The translations under genes and the position numbers were made by a program. 10,654 bases of DNA from JAVEYA01 sp034003745 (GTDB lineage Bacteria; Bacillota; Peptococcia; DRI-13; PHAD01), in the NCBI GenBank assembly GCA_034003745.1, contig JAVEYA010000082.1, forward strand, positions 1 through 10,654. The letters are read 5' to 3'. The notes under the pieces are model-generated. The model ran no database searches and was not told the DNA's origin. It saw only the letters and a list, made by a program, of their open reading frames with translations. Shown here in pieces: positions 1 to 5,602 of the stretch (position 1 is the stretch's first letter; each line of letters begins with the position of its first letter).

Positions 1-634
1 AATGGCTGCCCGTGGCCGGCAGACCTTATTGTTCGGACCGCTCAAACCTGTCGGCCTGACCGATCCCGCCTTTACCGACAGAAAGCCGTATGCCGTCGTG
101 CAACTGCGCCGGGACAATGCCGCAGCTACGCTTTTTAACATGGTCGGCTTTCAAACCAATCTGGAATGGGGAGAGCAAAAACGGGTCTTTCGGTTGATTC
201 CGGGACTGGAACAGGCCGAATTCGCCAGATTCGGCGTCATGCACCGCAACACCTTTATTAACGCGCCCAGGCTCCTTCTGCCCACGGCGCAAGTAAAGGA
301 CAGGCCCCAATTATTGATCGCCGGACAGCTCTCCGGTGTAGAAGGTTATGTGGAGTCAGCCGCTTCGGGACTGTTGGCCGGGCGGAATGCGGCCCGGCTG
401 TATCGCGGCCTGGAGACTGTGAGCGCGCCTCGGGAATCCGCGCTGGGTTCCCTGATGCACTATATCACCCAGGCTGCTCCTGAACATTTCCAGCCGATGA
501 ATATTACCTTTGGGCTGATGCCGGCCTATGAGGAGAAAATACGGGACAAGAAAAAAAAGAAGCAGCTGCTTGCTGCACGCGCCCTGGATTCTATAGAGAA
601 ATTCAGCAAATTCATATCGAATGAAGCGGAGTGA
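1..634 (+). CDS. trmFO: TrmFO, folate-dependent tRNA (uracil-54-C5) methyltransferase, C-terminal part (5' truncated by window)
   Basis: FAD- and methylenetetrahydrofolate-dependent enzyme that makes ribothymidine at U54 in the tRNA T-loop; cytoplasmic. About 210 residues are visible, roughly the C-terminal half of a family of about 435 aa. The frame is open to the window edge, so the ATG at 2 is most likely internal. Visible hallmarks (numbered from that Met) are FGPLKPVGL at 11-19, VGFQTNLEWGEQKR at 48-61, MHRNTF at 80-85 and the GidA/TrmFO flavin-binding block GQLSGVEGYVESAASGLLAG at 108-127. A basic Lys tract at 183-187 lies near the C-terminus. The FAD dinucleotide-binding N-terminus lies upstream, and probably also the catalytic Cys equivalent to B. 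subtilis C226 (placed from family memory). The stop is 6 nt before xerC, so the two are probably co-transcribed. The parent family also includes MnmG/GidA, but the PMKPVGL-like and HRNTF blocks fit TrmFO. Confidence 0.95.
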   Translation, partial: MAARGRQTLLFGPLKPVGLTDPAFTDRKPYAVVQLRRDNAAATLFNMVGFQTNLEWGEQKRVFRLIPGLEQAEFARFGVMHRNTFINAPRLLLPTAQVKDRPQLLIAGQLSGVEGYVESAASGLLAGRNAARLYRGLETVSAPRESALGSLMHYITQAAPEHFQPMNITFGLMPAYEEKIRDKKKKKQLLAARALDSIEKFSKFISNEAE

Positions 635-640
635 GAACGG

Positions 641-1546
641 ATGCGCCTGACAGCCTTGGTGGACGCTTTTTTCATCTATCTGTTCAGTGAGAAGAATATG
701 TCCGAACAAACCATCGCTTCCTACACCGGCGACTGGCAGGATTTCTACAGTTTTTTGGAGCAAGCGGCGGGCCTGAATCTGGAAACGGTTACTGTTCAGG
801 AGATTAATCATGCGCTGGTCAGAAAATATCTGGCCAGTTTAAATGCACGTTCTCTGGCCAAAACAACAATAGCCCGGCGTCTTGCGGCTTTGCGCAGTTT
901 CTTCCGTTATCTTTTGAAGAAAGAGATCATTGAGACCAATCCTTTACGGGATGTCTCCACGCCCAAGCTGGCCAAAAAGCTGCCGCGTTATTTGGAACAA
1001 GAAGAAATGAGGCGCATTCTGGAAGACTTGCCGGTTGAGAACGTGGCGGACCTTCGGGACAAGGCTGTTCTGGAGCTGCTTTATGGCGCGGGCATCCGGG
1101 TGGGCGAATTGGTGCAGCTGGATTTGGATAATCTGGATATGTCTTACGGCTACCTGCGGGTCTTCGGCAAAGGTTCCCGGGAAAGAATTGTGCCCATCGG
1201 GAAAGTTGCGATTGAAGCTGTGAAAAAATATGTGCATGAAGTCAGGCTATACTGGAATAAGAATAACTTAAAAGCGCTGTTTTTGAATCAAAAGGGACAG
1301 AGATTAAGCGGGCGCGCCGTGCGTACCATCGTCAATAAACGTCTGAAAGCGTCCGCGGCCAAAGAAATGATTTCCCCGCACGGCTTCCGGCATAGCTTTG
1401 CTTCCCATCTTTTGGATAATGGAGCGGACTTGCGGGTTGTCCAGGAATTATTGGGCCATAAGAAAATATCCACTACTCAGATTTATACCCATGTCTCCCG
1501 GGGGCAAATCAGGAAAGTTTATCAGTCGGCGCATCCCCGGGCCTAA
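641..1546 (+). CDS. xerC: XerC/CodV-type tyrosine recombinase
   Basis: Site-specific recombinase that, with XerD, resolves chromosome dimers at dif during division. The 301-aa length is standard. The N-terminal SAM-like core-binding domain is at about 1-95, and the catalytic domain is at about 110-295. All six catalytic residues can be seen: R153 (GAGIRVGEL), K177 (FGKGSRERIVPIG), H247 and R250 (PHGFRHSFASHLL), H273 (LLGHKKISTTQ) and nucleophile Y282 (IYTHVSRGQIRKVY). Nothing is broken. The ATG at 641 is preceded by GGAG at 628-631 inside the trmFO 3' end. Context argues for a housekeeping Xer protein rather than an integrase: it lies between trmFO and hslVU exactly as codV does in B. subtilis, with no att-like repeats or cargo genes. 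It could be called XerD by sequence alone; the name XerC rests on synteny. Confidence 0.95.
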   Translation: MRLTALVDAFFIYLFSEKNMSEQTIASYTGDWQDFYSFLEQAAGLNLETVTVQEINHALVRKYLASLNARSLAKTTIARRLAALRSFFRYLLKKEIIETNPLRDVSTPKLAKKLPRYLEQEEMRRILEDLPVENVADLRDKAVLELLYGAGIRVGELVQLDLDNLDMSYGYLRVFGKGSRERIVPIGKVAIEAVKKYVHEVRLYWNKNNLKALFLNQKGQRLSGRAVRTIVNKRLKASAAKEMISPHGFRHSFASHLLDNGADLRVVQELLGHKKISTTQIYTHVSRGQIRKVYQSAHPRA

Positions 1547-1560
1547 GCGCATCCGGAGAG

Positions 1561-1566
1561 AGGAGG
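1561..1566 (+). promoter_or_regulatory. Shine-Dalgarno of hslV
   Basis: Perfect AGGAGG, 7 nt before the TTG at 1574. It decides for the unusual TTG start: the reading from it gives Met-His-Gly-Thr-Thr-Ile, the expected HslV N-terminus, and no ATG lies in frame upstream. Confidence 0.85.
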
Positions 1567-1573
1567 GATTATC

Positions 1574-2101
1574 TTGCATGGCACGACGATTATCGGCGTA
1601 AAAAAAGGCAATATAGCGGCGCTCGCCGGGGACGGTCAGGTCACGCTGGGGCAGAATGTCATCATGAAGCATGGCGCCAAAAAAGTCAGAAGGCTGTATC
1701 AGGGGAAGGTGGCTGCCGGGTTTGCCGGTTCGGTGGCGGATGCCATCACCTTGTTTGAAAAATTCGAAAAGAAGCTGGAGGAATACCACGGTAATTTGCC
1801 GCGGGCGGCAGTGGAACTGGCCAAAACCTGGCGTACCGATAAAATGCTTAGAAATCTGGAAGCCATGCTGATCGCGGCGGATAAGGATAATCTCCTGATT
1901 ATTTCCGGAACAGGAGAAGTAATCGAGCCGGACGACGGCATTGCCGCCATCGGTTCCGGCGGGCCCTACGCGTTGGCCGCAGCCCGCGCGCTTATCCGAC
2001 ACAGCGAGATGACCCCGCGGGAAATCGCCTCCGCGGCGATGGAGATAGCGGCTTCCATTTGTGTCTATACCAATGAACAGATAACGATTGAAGAAATATG
2101 A
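1574..2101 (+). CDS. hslV: HslV (ClpQ), peptidase subunit of the HslVU protease
   Basis: Proteasome-beta-like threonine peptidase. Two stacked hexamers form a chamber that degrades proteins unfolded by HslU; cytoplasmic. The 175-aa length is typical. Reading from TTG gives MHGTTIIGVK, so the N-terminal nucleophile of the TTI motif is Thr4, exposed only after removal of a Met-His-Gly leader. Family residues fall in place in mature numbering (minus 3): Asp20 in AGDGQVT becomes D17, and Lys36 in GAKKVRR becomes K33. The GSGGPYA block sits at 127-133. B. subtilis ClpQ is known for using an N-terminal Ser; this protein has the usual Thr. The gene lies 27 nt after xerC and 14 nt before the ATG of its partner hslU. 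Confidence 0.96.
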   Translation: MHGTTIIGVKKGNIAALAGDGQVTLGQNVIMKHGAKKVRRLYQGKVAAGFAGSVADAITLFEKFEKKLEEYHGNLPRAAVELAKTWRTDKMLRNLEAMLIAADKDNLLIISGTGEVIEPDDGIAAIGSGGPYALAAARALIRHSEMTPREIASAAMEIAASICVYTNEQITIEEI

Positions 2102-2102
2102 A

Positions 2103-2108
2103 AAGGTG
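2103..2108 (+). promoter_or_regulatory. Shine-Dalgarno of hslU, favouring the ATG at 2116
   Basis: AAGGTG lies 7 nt before ATG 2116 but only 1 nt before the in-frame GTG at 2110. The spacing therefore supports the ATG start, which gives MSDHYTPPEIV, the usual HslU N-terminus. Confidence 0.7.
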
Positions 2109-2115
2109 AGTGCAG

Positions 2116-3504
2116 ATGTCCGATCATTATACGCCGCCGGAAATCGTGGCGGAACTGGATAAATATATTGTCGGTCAGGAAAACGCCAAGAAAAGCGTAG
2201 CTGTAGCGCTTAGAAACCGCTATCGCCGCAACCGCCTGCCGGAGGAATTGCGCGAGGAGATAACGCCGAAAAATATTTTGATGATTGGTCCTACCGGCGT
2301 GGGTAAAACTGAAATAGCCAGGCGTTTGGCCAAACTGGTTAACGCGCCTTTTATAAAAGTCGAAGCGACCAAATTTACGGAAGTGGGCTATGTCGGCCGT
2401 GACGTGGAAGCAATGATCCGTGATTTGGTTGAAGTATCCATTCGCATTATTAAACAGGAAAAAATCAAGTTCTTCGAGAAGAAAGCAATACAGCAGGCCA
2501 ACGAGGCGCTGGTTGCAATTCTGGCGCCGGGGCCCGGGGCGACTTCCGCCGGCAGAAATCCCTTTGAAGCTTTTTTTGGGCAGGCTTCTCCGCAAATGGA
2601 ACAAAACCCCGTACCGGATGAGAGAATTAAAAAGGAGCGTGAGGAAGTTAAACGAAAATTGCTGCGGGGAGAACTGGATAAAGATATCATCGAAATAGAA
2701 GTCGAAGATAATGCGGCCAGTCCGGCGGATATCTTTACCGGCAGTAATTTTGAAGAGCTGGGCATGAATTTTCAGGATTTGTTCGGCAGCTTTCTGCCCA
2801 AGAAGCGCCGCAAAAAGAAAGTTACCGTTTCACAGGCCAGAAAGATTTTGACCCAGGCGGAAGCGCAGAAATTGGTCGATATGGAAGAGGTCATTCATGA
2901 GGCCGTAGGCAGAGTGGAGCAAAACGGCATTGTTTTCCTGGATGAAATCGATAAGATTGCCGGCAAAGAGAGTATGGGTCCGGATGTATCCCGGGGCGGC
3001 GTACAACGGGATATTCTGCCGATTATCGAAGGTTCCACCGTGATGTCCAAATACGGTCCCATTAAAACGGACCATATTTTGTTTATTGCCGCCGGCGCTT
3101 TTCATACCAGTAAACCGTCCGACTTGATTCCGGAACTGCAAGGCCGTTTTCCCATCAGAGTGGAATTGGAAAGCCTGACCCGGGAAGATTTTAAGCTAAT
3201 CCTGACGCAACCGCGCAATTCGCTGATTAAACAATATACAGAACTGTTAAAAGTTGAGAATATATTGCTTGAATTTACTGAAAATGCTATTGATGAAATT
3301 GCCGATATTGCGTATACTGTAAACAATCAAACCGAAAATATCGGAGCGCGTCGGCTGCACACGATTTTGGAAAAACTATTGGAGAAAGTCTTGTTTGAGG
3401 CGCCCGGCCAGATACAGGGCCAGGTGCGGATTGACGGAGAGTATGTCAGAGAAAGATTGCAGTCTATTGTAAGGGATGAAGACCTCAGTCGTTACATTTT
3501 ATAA
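2116..3504 (+). CDS. hslU: HslU (ClpY), AAA+ unfoldase of the HslVU protease
   Basis: Hexameric ATP-dependent unfoldase that docks on HslV and threads substrates into it. It is 462 aa from ATG 2116, a normal length. Domains in order: N-terminal AAA+ core with Walker A GPTGVGKT at 58-65; pore loop GYVG at 91-94; intermediate (I) domain at about 110-240, which ends in the basic run KKRRKKK; Walker B IVFLDEIDK at 272-280; sensor-1 region FIAAGAFH at 323-330; putative arginine finger R344 in LQGRFPIRVEL; sensor 2 GARR at 410-413. The extreme C-terminus DLSRYIL is the tail that inserts into HslV pockets and opens the peptidase. All motor motifs are intact. The last 300 or so bases look more AT-rich than the start of the gene and contain a near-consensus CodY box (3272-3286, listed separately). 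codY follows after 20 nt. Confidence 0.97.
   Translation: MSDHYTPPEIVAELDKYIVGQENAKKSVAVALRNRYRRNRLPEELREEITPKNILMIGPTGVGKTEIARRLAKLVNAPFIKVEATKFTEVGYVGRDVEAMIRDLVEVSIRIIKQEKIKFFEKKAIQQANEALVAILAPGPGATSAGRNPFEAFFGQASPQMEQNPVPDERIKKEREEVKRKLLRGELDKDIIEIEVEDNAASPADIFTGSNFEELGMNFQDLFGSFLPKKRRKKKVTVSQARKILTQAEAQKLVDMEEVIHEAVGRVEQNGIVFLDEIDKIAGKESMGPDVSRGGVQRDILPIIEGSTVMSKYGPIKTDHILFIAAGAFHTSKPSDLIPELQGRFPIRVELESLTREDFKLILTQPRNSLIKQYTELLKVENILLEFTENAIDEIADIAYTVNNQTENIGARRLHTILEKLLEKVLFEAPGQIQGQVRIDGEYVRERLQSIVRDEDLSRYIL
3272..3286 (+). promoter_or_regulatory. Candidate CodY-binding box within hslU
   Basis: AATTTACTGAAAATG matches the published CodY consensus AATTTTCWGAAAATT at 13 of 15 positions. 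It lies about 240 nt before the codY ATG, so it could serve autoregulation by roadblock or an internal promoter. Caution: the same bases encode Glu-Phe-Thr-Glu-Asn, which resembles a conserved HslU stretch, so chance plus protein constraint can explain the match. Confidence 0.35.
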
Positions 3505-3524
3505 GCAATAATAGGGGGAAGACA

Positions 3525-4307
3525 ATGAAGAATTTACTCGAAAAGACCAGGACAATCAACAAACTTTTACAAAAATCATCAGGGAATCCCGTAGAATTTA
3601 CGGAAATGGCCAAAGTACTAAGTGACTTAATTGACTGCAATGTATATATCATCGGCAGAAGAGGAAAAATTCTCGGTTATGCTTTTATGGACAATTTTCA
3701 ATGCAAGACCATTGAAGACATTGTCGTGACTTCGGAAAGGTTCCCGGAAACGTATAACGAGGACCTGCTCAGCATCACTCAAACCCGCGCCAATATTAAA
3801 ATGAAGGATAAAGAATGTGTCTTTACAGGCGCGAACCAGGATTGTTTCTTTGGCGGCAAGAATACCACCGTGGTGCCGGTTATTGGCGGCGGTGAAAGAC
3901 AGGGTACTCTGCTCTTGGCCAAGTTTGACGATGAGTTTGAGCCCGGCGATTTGATTCTGGCCGAATACGGCGCGACGGTCATCGGGATGGAGGTACTGCG
4001 GGTCATCGCCGAGCGCATCGAAGAGGATGCGCGGCGCAAAGCGTCGGTGCAGATTGCCATTGGTACGCTGTCTTATTCCGAACTGGAAGCCATCGAACAT
4101 ATCTTTGCCGAATTAAACGGCAAAGAAGGTCTTTTGGTAGCTTCCAAAATTGCCGACCGCGTGGGCATCACCCGCTCGGTTATCGTCAACGCCCTGCGCA
4201 AGTTCGAGAGCGCCGGCGTCATCGAATCCAAATCCCTGGGTATGAAAGGGACATACATCCGCATCCTCAACGAGAATCTGCTGGATGAGTTGAATAAGAT
4301 AAAGTAA
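3525..4307 (+). CDS. codY: CodY, global transcriptional repressor sensing GTP and branched-chain amino acids
   Basis: DNA-binding pleiotropic regulator of Firmicutes that represses amino-acid uptake, biosynthesis, and often motility and virulence genes while nutrients are plentiful. The 260-aa length is standard. The N-terminal GAF effector domain is at about 1-155 (RRGKILGYA at 45-53, FPETY at 73-77, VPVIGGGERQGTLLLA at 117-132). A linker helix (AEYGATVIGMEVLR, then RIEEDARRKA) leads to the C-terminal winged helix-turn-helix at about 200-250, with ASKIADRVGITRSVIVNALR (206-225) almost identical to B. subtilis. The Arg61 and Thr96 of B. subtilis that contact isoleucine do not line up with identical residues here. 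The start ATG has AGGGGGAA at 3513-3520. The gene lies 20 nt after hslU, so it is probably transcribed with it. The 5' half is visibly AT-richer than the 3' half. Confidence 0.97.
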   Translation: MKNLLEKTRTINKLLQKSSGNPVEFTEMAKVLSDLIDCNVYIIGRRGKILGYAFMDNFQCKTIEDIVVTSERFPETYNEDLLSITQTRANIKMKDKECVFTGANQDCFFGGKNTTVVPVIGGGERQGTLLLAKFDDEFEPGDLILAEYGATVIGMEVLRVIAERIEEDARRKASVQIAIGTLSYSELEAIEHIFAELNGKEGLLVASKIADRVGITRSVIVNALRKFESAGVIESKSLGMKGTYIRILNENLLDELNKIK

Positions 4308-4315
4308 ACCTCTGA

Positions 4316-4496
4316 TAAGACCCCGGAGCGTTTCCCGTAAGCATTTAGATCGACCCCAGATTAATAAGACCCCGGAGCGTTTCCCGTAAGCATTTAGATC
4401 GACCCCAGATTAATAAGACCCCGGAGCCTTTCCCGTAAGCATTTATATCGACCCCAAATTAATGAAGCCTTTCCCGTGAGCATTTAGATCGACCCC
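4316..4496 (+). repeat. 49-bp direct tandem repeat, four units (last shortened)
   Basis: Units start at 4316, 4365, 4414 and 4463. Units 1 and 2 are identical over all 49 bases. Unit 3 differs at three positions. Unit 4 lacks about 8 bases near its start and ends at GACCCC 4491-4496. Each full unit begins TAAGACCCCGGAGC, continues TTTCCCGTAAGCATTTA, and ends ATCGACCCC plus an AT-rich tail AGATTAA. There are no unique spacers between units, so this is not a CRISPR array. 49 is not a multiple of three and stop codons are frequent, so it is not coding. The array lies before the terminator and so would be transcribed in the codY mRNA 3' end. The nature of the element is unknown. Confidence 0.95.
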
Positions 4497-4514
4497 ATTT
4501 ATATCTACCAAACC

Positions 4515-4568
4515 AAGTCGGCTTAAAGGCGGGTCCCTGTGGGACAAACGCTAAAGCCGGCTTTTTTT
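4515..4568 (+). terminator. Rho-independent terminator after codY
   Basis: The outer stem AAGTCGGCTT (4515-4524) pairs with AAGCCGGCTT (4554-4563) over 10 pairs, one of them G-T. A run of seven T (4562-4568) follows. Inside, GCG 4529-4531 can pair with CGC 4549-4551, and GTCCC 4533-4537 with GGGAC 4541-4545 around a 3-nt loop, giving one long nested hairpin. It separates the trmFO-codY unit from the flagellar unit. Confidence 0.85.
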
Positions 4569-4594
4569 ATTTGGCTGACAACTTTAACAAAAGC

Positions 4595-4622
4595 TAAAGA
4601 AAATCAAGTTAAAAACCGATGA
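4595..4622 (+). promoter_or_regulatory. Candidate sigma-28 (SigD/FliA)-like promoter for the flagellar operon
   Basis: TAAA at 4595-4598, a 16-nt spacer, then ACCGATGA at 4615-4622 resemble the flagellar sigma consensus TAAA-N15-GCCGATAT. The core CCGAT is kept, but the spacer is 1 nt long and three bases of the -10 differ. A competing vegetative-type reading is CTGACA 4575-4580, an 18-nt spacer, then GAAAAT 4599-4604. Either would give a transcript that starts after the terminator and reads into flgB. Both are inferences from motif matching. Confidence 0.4.
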
Positions 4623-4661
4623 AAGTTTTAGAAGCAAATGCCTATGAAATGTCGAGGTAAT

Positions 4662-4667
4662 GGAGGA
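4662..4667 (+). promoter_or_regulatory. Strong Shine-Dalgarno ahead of the flgB leader ORF
   Basis: GGAGGA at 4662-4667, 8 nt before ATG 4676. It is the best ribosome binding site in the region but sits about 64 nt from any flgB start, so it serves the short leader ORF and not flgB directly. Confidence 0.6.
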
Positions 4668-4675
4668 TTTTTGGG

Positions 4676-4732
4676 ATGAAGGGCGAATTTAGTAGTAGTT
4701 GTCGTTATATCCAAATTTATGTAAAATGGTGA
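4676..4732 (+). CDS. Putative 18-aa leader peptide coupled to flgB
   Basis: The ORF starts with ATG 4676, 8 nt after a strong GGAGGA, and encodes MKGEFSSSCRYIQIYVKW. It ends in TGA 4730-4732, whose final A is the first base of an in-frame flgB ATG (TGATG), the geometry of translational coupling. No homology is recognised. The peptide has no hydrophobic signal segment, and it is not obviously an attenuation leader rich in one regulatory amino acid. It may be translated only to deliver ribosomes to flgB, which has a weaker site of its own. Chance is the alternative, since ORFs this short are common; the strong SD and exact overlap argue against it. Confidence 0.4.
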   Translation: MKGEFSSSCRYIQIYVKW

Positions 4733-5139
4733 TGCCAATGCTGGAAACCAATTTGGTCAATATCCTGCGCCGGGCCATGGACGGAAGCACCGTCAAAAAC
4801 TCCGTTCTCAGCAATAATATTGCCAATGTCAATACCCCCGGTTTCAAGAAATCGTCGGTGAGCTTTCAGCAGGAATTAGCGGATAGCCTAGGCCAGGGCG
4901 AAAGATTAGCCTTGAAAAGAACCAGGGAAAAGCATCTGGCGGGCAGACCCGGCGGGGAGGCTGTCGTCAATGTCAGTGAGATTACCAATACCAGCCTTAG
5001 AACGGACGGAAATAATGTGGACATAGACATGGAACAGGCGCTGCTGGCCGAGAACAATATCTATTTTAACGGATTGGCGGACCTCTTGACTGCCCAGTTG
5101 GCCCTTTTGCGAACTTCGATATCTGAAGGGAGAAGATAA
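4732..5139 (+). CDS. flgB: FlgB, proximal rod protein of the flagellar basal body
   Basis: Structural rod subunit assembled on the MS-ring after export by the flagellar type III system; it acts outside the cytoplasmic membrane and lacks a Sec signal. It is 135 aa from ATG 4732, typical for the family. The flagellar rod signature NNIANVNTPGFK is at 28-39, and the FlgB-type C-terminal block TDGNNVDIDMEQALLAENNI is at 91-110. Starts at 4726, 4732 and 4738 are all in frame. I prefer 4732, because it overlaps the leader stop (TGATG); 4738 is also possible, preceded by GGTGAT at 4728-4733. The TTG at 4699 has no SD and adds residues unlike FlgB. This is the first structural gene of the flagellar operon; flgC follows after 3 nt. 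Confidence 0.94.
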   Translation: MPMLETNLVNILRRAMDGSTVKNSVLSNNIANVNTPGFKKSSVSFQQELADSLGQGERLALKRTREKHLAGRPGGEAVVNVSEITNTSLRTDGNNVDIDMEQALLAENNIYFNGLADLLTAQLALLRTSISEGRR

Positions 5140-5142
5140 AGG

Positions 5143-5592
5143 ATGAATCTGTTCAAAGCGATGAAAATAAGCGCTTCCGGCCTTAGCGCCGAAAGACTGA
5201 GGATGGATGTTATCTCCTCAAATATAGCCAACGCCAATTCTACGCGTTCCGCCGAAGGCGGCGCCTACAGGCGGCAGGTCGCGCTCCTGTCTTCCGTAAA
5301 AGAGCAGGCGGTTCATTTTAAAAGCATGTTTAAAAACGCCCTGGGTAAAAAAGAGGAGATGGGCGGCGTCAGGGTCGTTTCCATCATCGAAGACCCTTCG
5401 CCCTTAAAGAGCGTTTACGACCCCAGTCACCCGGACGCGAACGCCGAGGGGTATGTGGAGTATCCCAATGTCGACATGATGAAGGAAATGGTGGAGATGA
5501 TTACGGCCTCCAGAGCCTACGAAGCCAACGTCACCGTCTTGAACAGCACTAAAAGCATGGCGCTGAAGACTTTGGAAATCGGAAAAGGATAG
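5143..5592 (+). CDS. flgC: FlgC, proximal rod protein
   Basis: Second proximal rod subunit, built with FlgB and FlgF onto the MS-ring/FliE base, and exported by the flagellar type III apparatus. The 149-aa length is normal. The N-terminal rod motif is SGLSAERLRMDVISSNIANA at 12-31, followed by EGGAYRR. The C-terminal FlgC block includes EGYVEYPNVDMMKEMVEM at 102-119 and the coiled segment SRAYEANVTVLNSTKSMALK at 123-142; these two terminal helices pack together in rod proteins. The ATG has AAGGGAG at 5126-5132, inside the flgB 3' end. The spacing of 3 nt after flgB and 10 nt before fliE supports a single mRNA. Confidence 0.97.
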   Translation: MNLFKAMKISASGLSAERLRMDVISSNIANANSTRSAEGGAYRRQVALLSSVKEQAVHFKSMFKNALGKKEEMGGVRVVSIIEDPSPLKSVYDPSHPDANAEGYVEYPNVDMMKEMVEMITASRAYEANVTVLNSTKSMALKTLEIGKG

Positions 5593-5602
5593 GTGACAGG
5601 AG

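Larger units (their letters stand above)
4308..4731. other. codY-flgB intergenic region
   Basis: The only stretch over 300 nt without a recognised gene. In order it holds a 49-bp tandem repeat array (4316-4496), an intrinsic terminator (4515-4568), an AT-rich promoter-like segment (about 4571-4625), an 18-codon leader ORF (4676-4732), and the first candidate flgB starts. I see no tRNA, CRISPR or recognisable riboswitch in it. Confidence 0.9.

Noticed and set aside
641..1546. The tyrosine recombinase as a phage or island integrase
   Set aside because: Its size, complete Xer motifs and the conserved trmFO-hslV context mark it as housekeeping XerC; there are no att repeats or cargo.
2110..2115. 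hslU start at GTG 2110
   Set aside because: Only 1 nt from the SD, and it adds Met-Gln before the usual MSDHYTP start.
4316..4496. The repeat array as a CRISPR
   Set aside because: Units join directly with a 49-bp period and no unique spacers, and there are no cas genes in the window.
4591..4605. CodY box at the flgB promoter
   Set aside because: Only about 10 of 15 bases match, too weak in AT-rich DNA to list as a site, although CodY control of this operon is known in B. subtilis.
4699..4731. flgB start at TTG 4699
   Set aside because: No SD, and the extra N-terminal residues do not resemble FlgB; the later ATGs have coupling or SD support.
4308..4731. Riboswitch or structured regulatory RNA upstream of flgB
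   Set aside because: Apart from the terminator hairpin I see no conserved riboswitch core, and the terminator fits the end of the codY transcript better.
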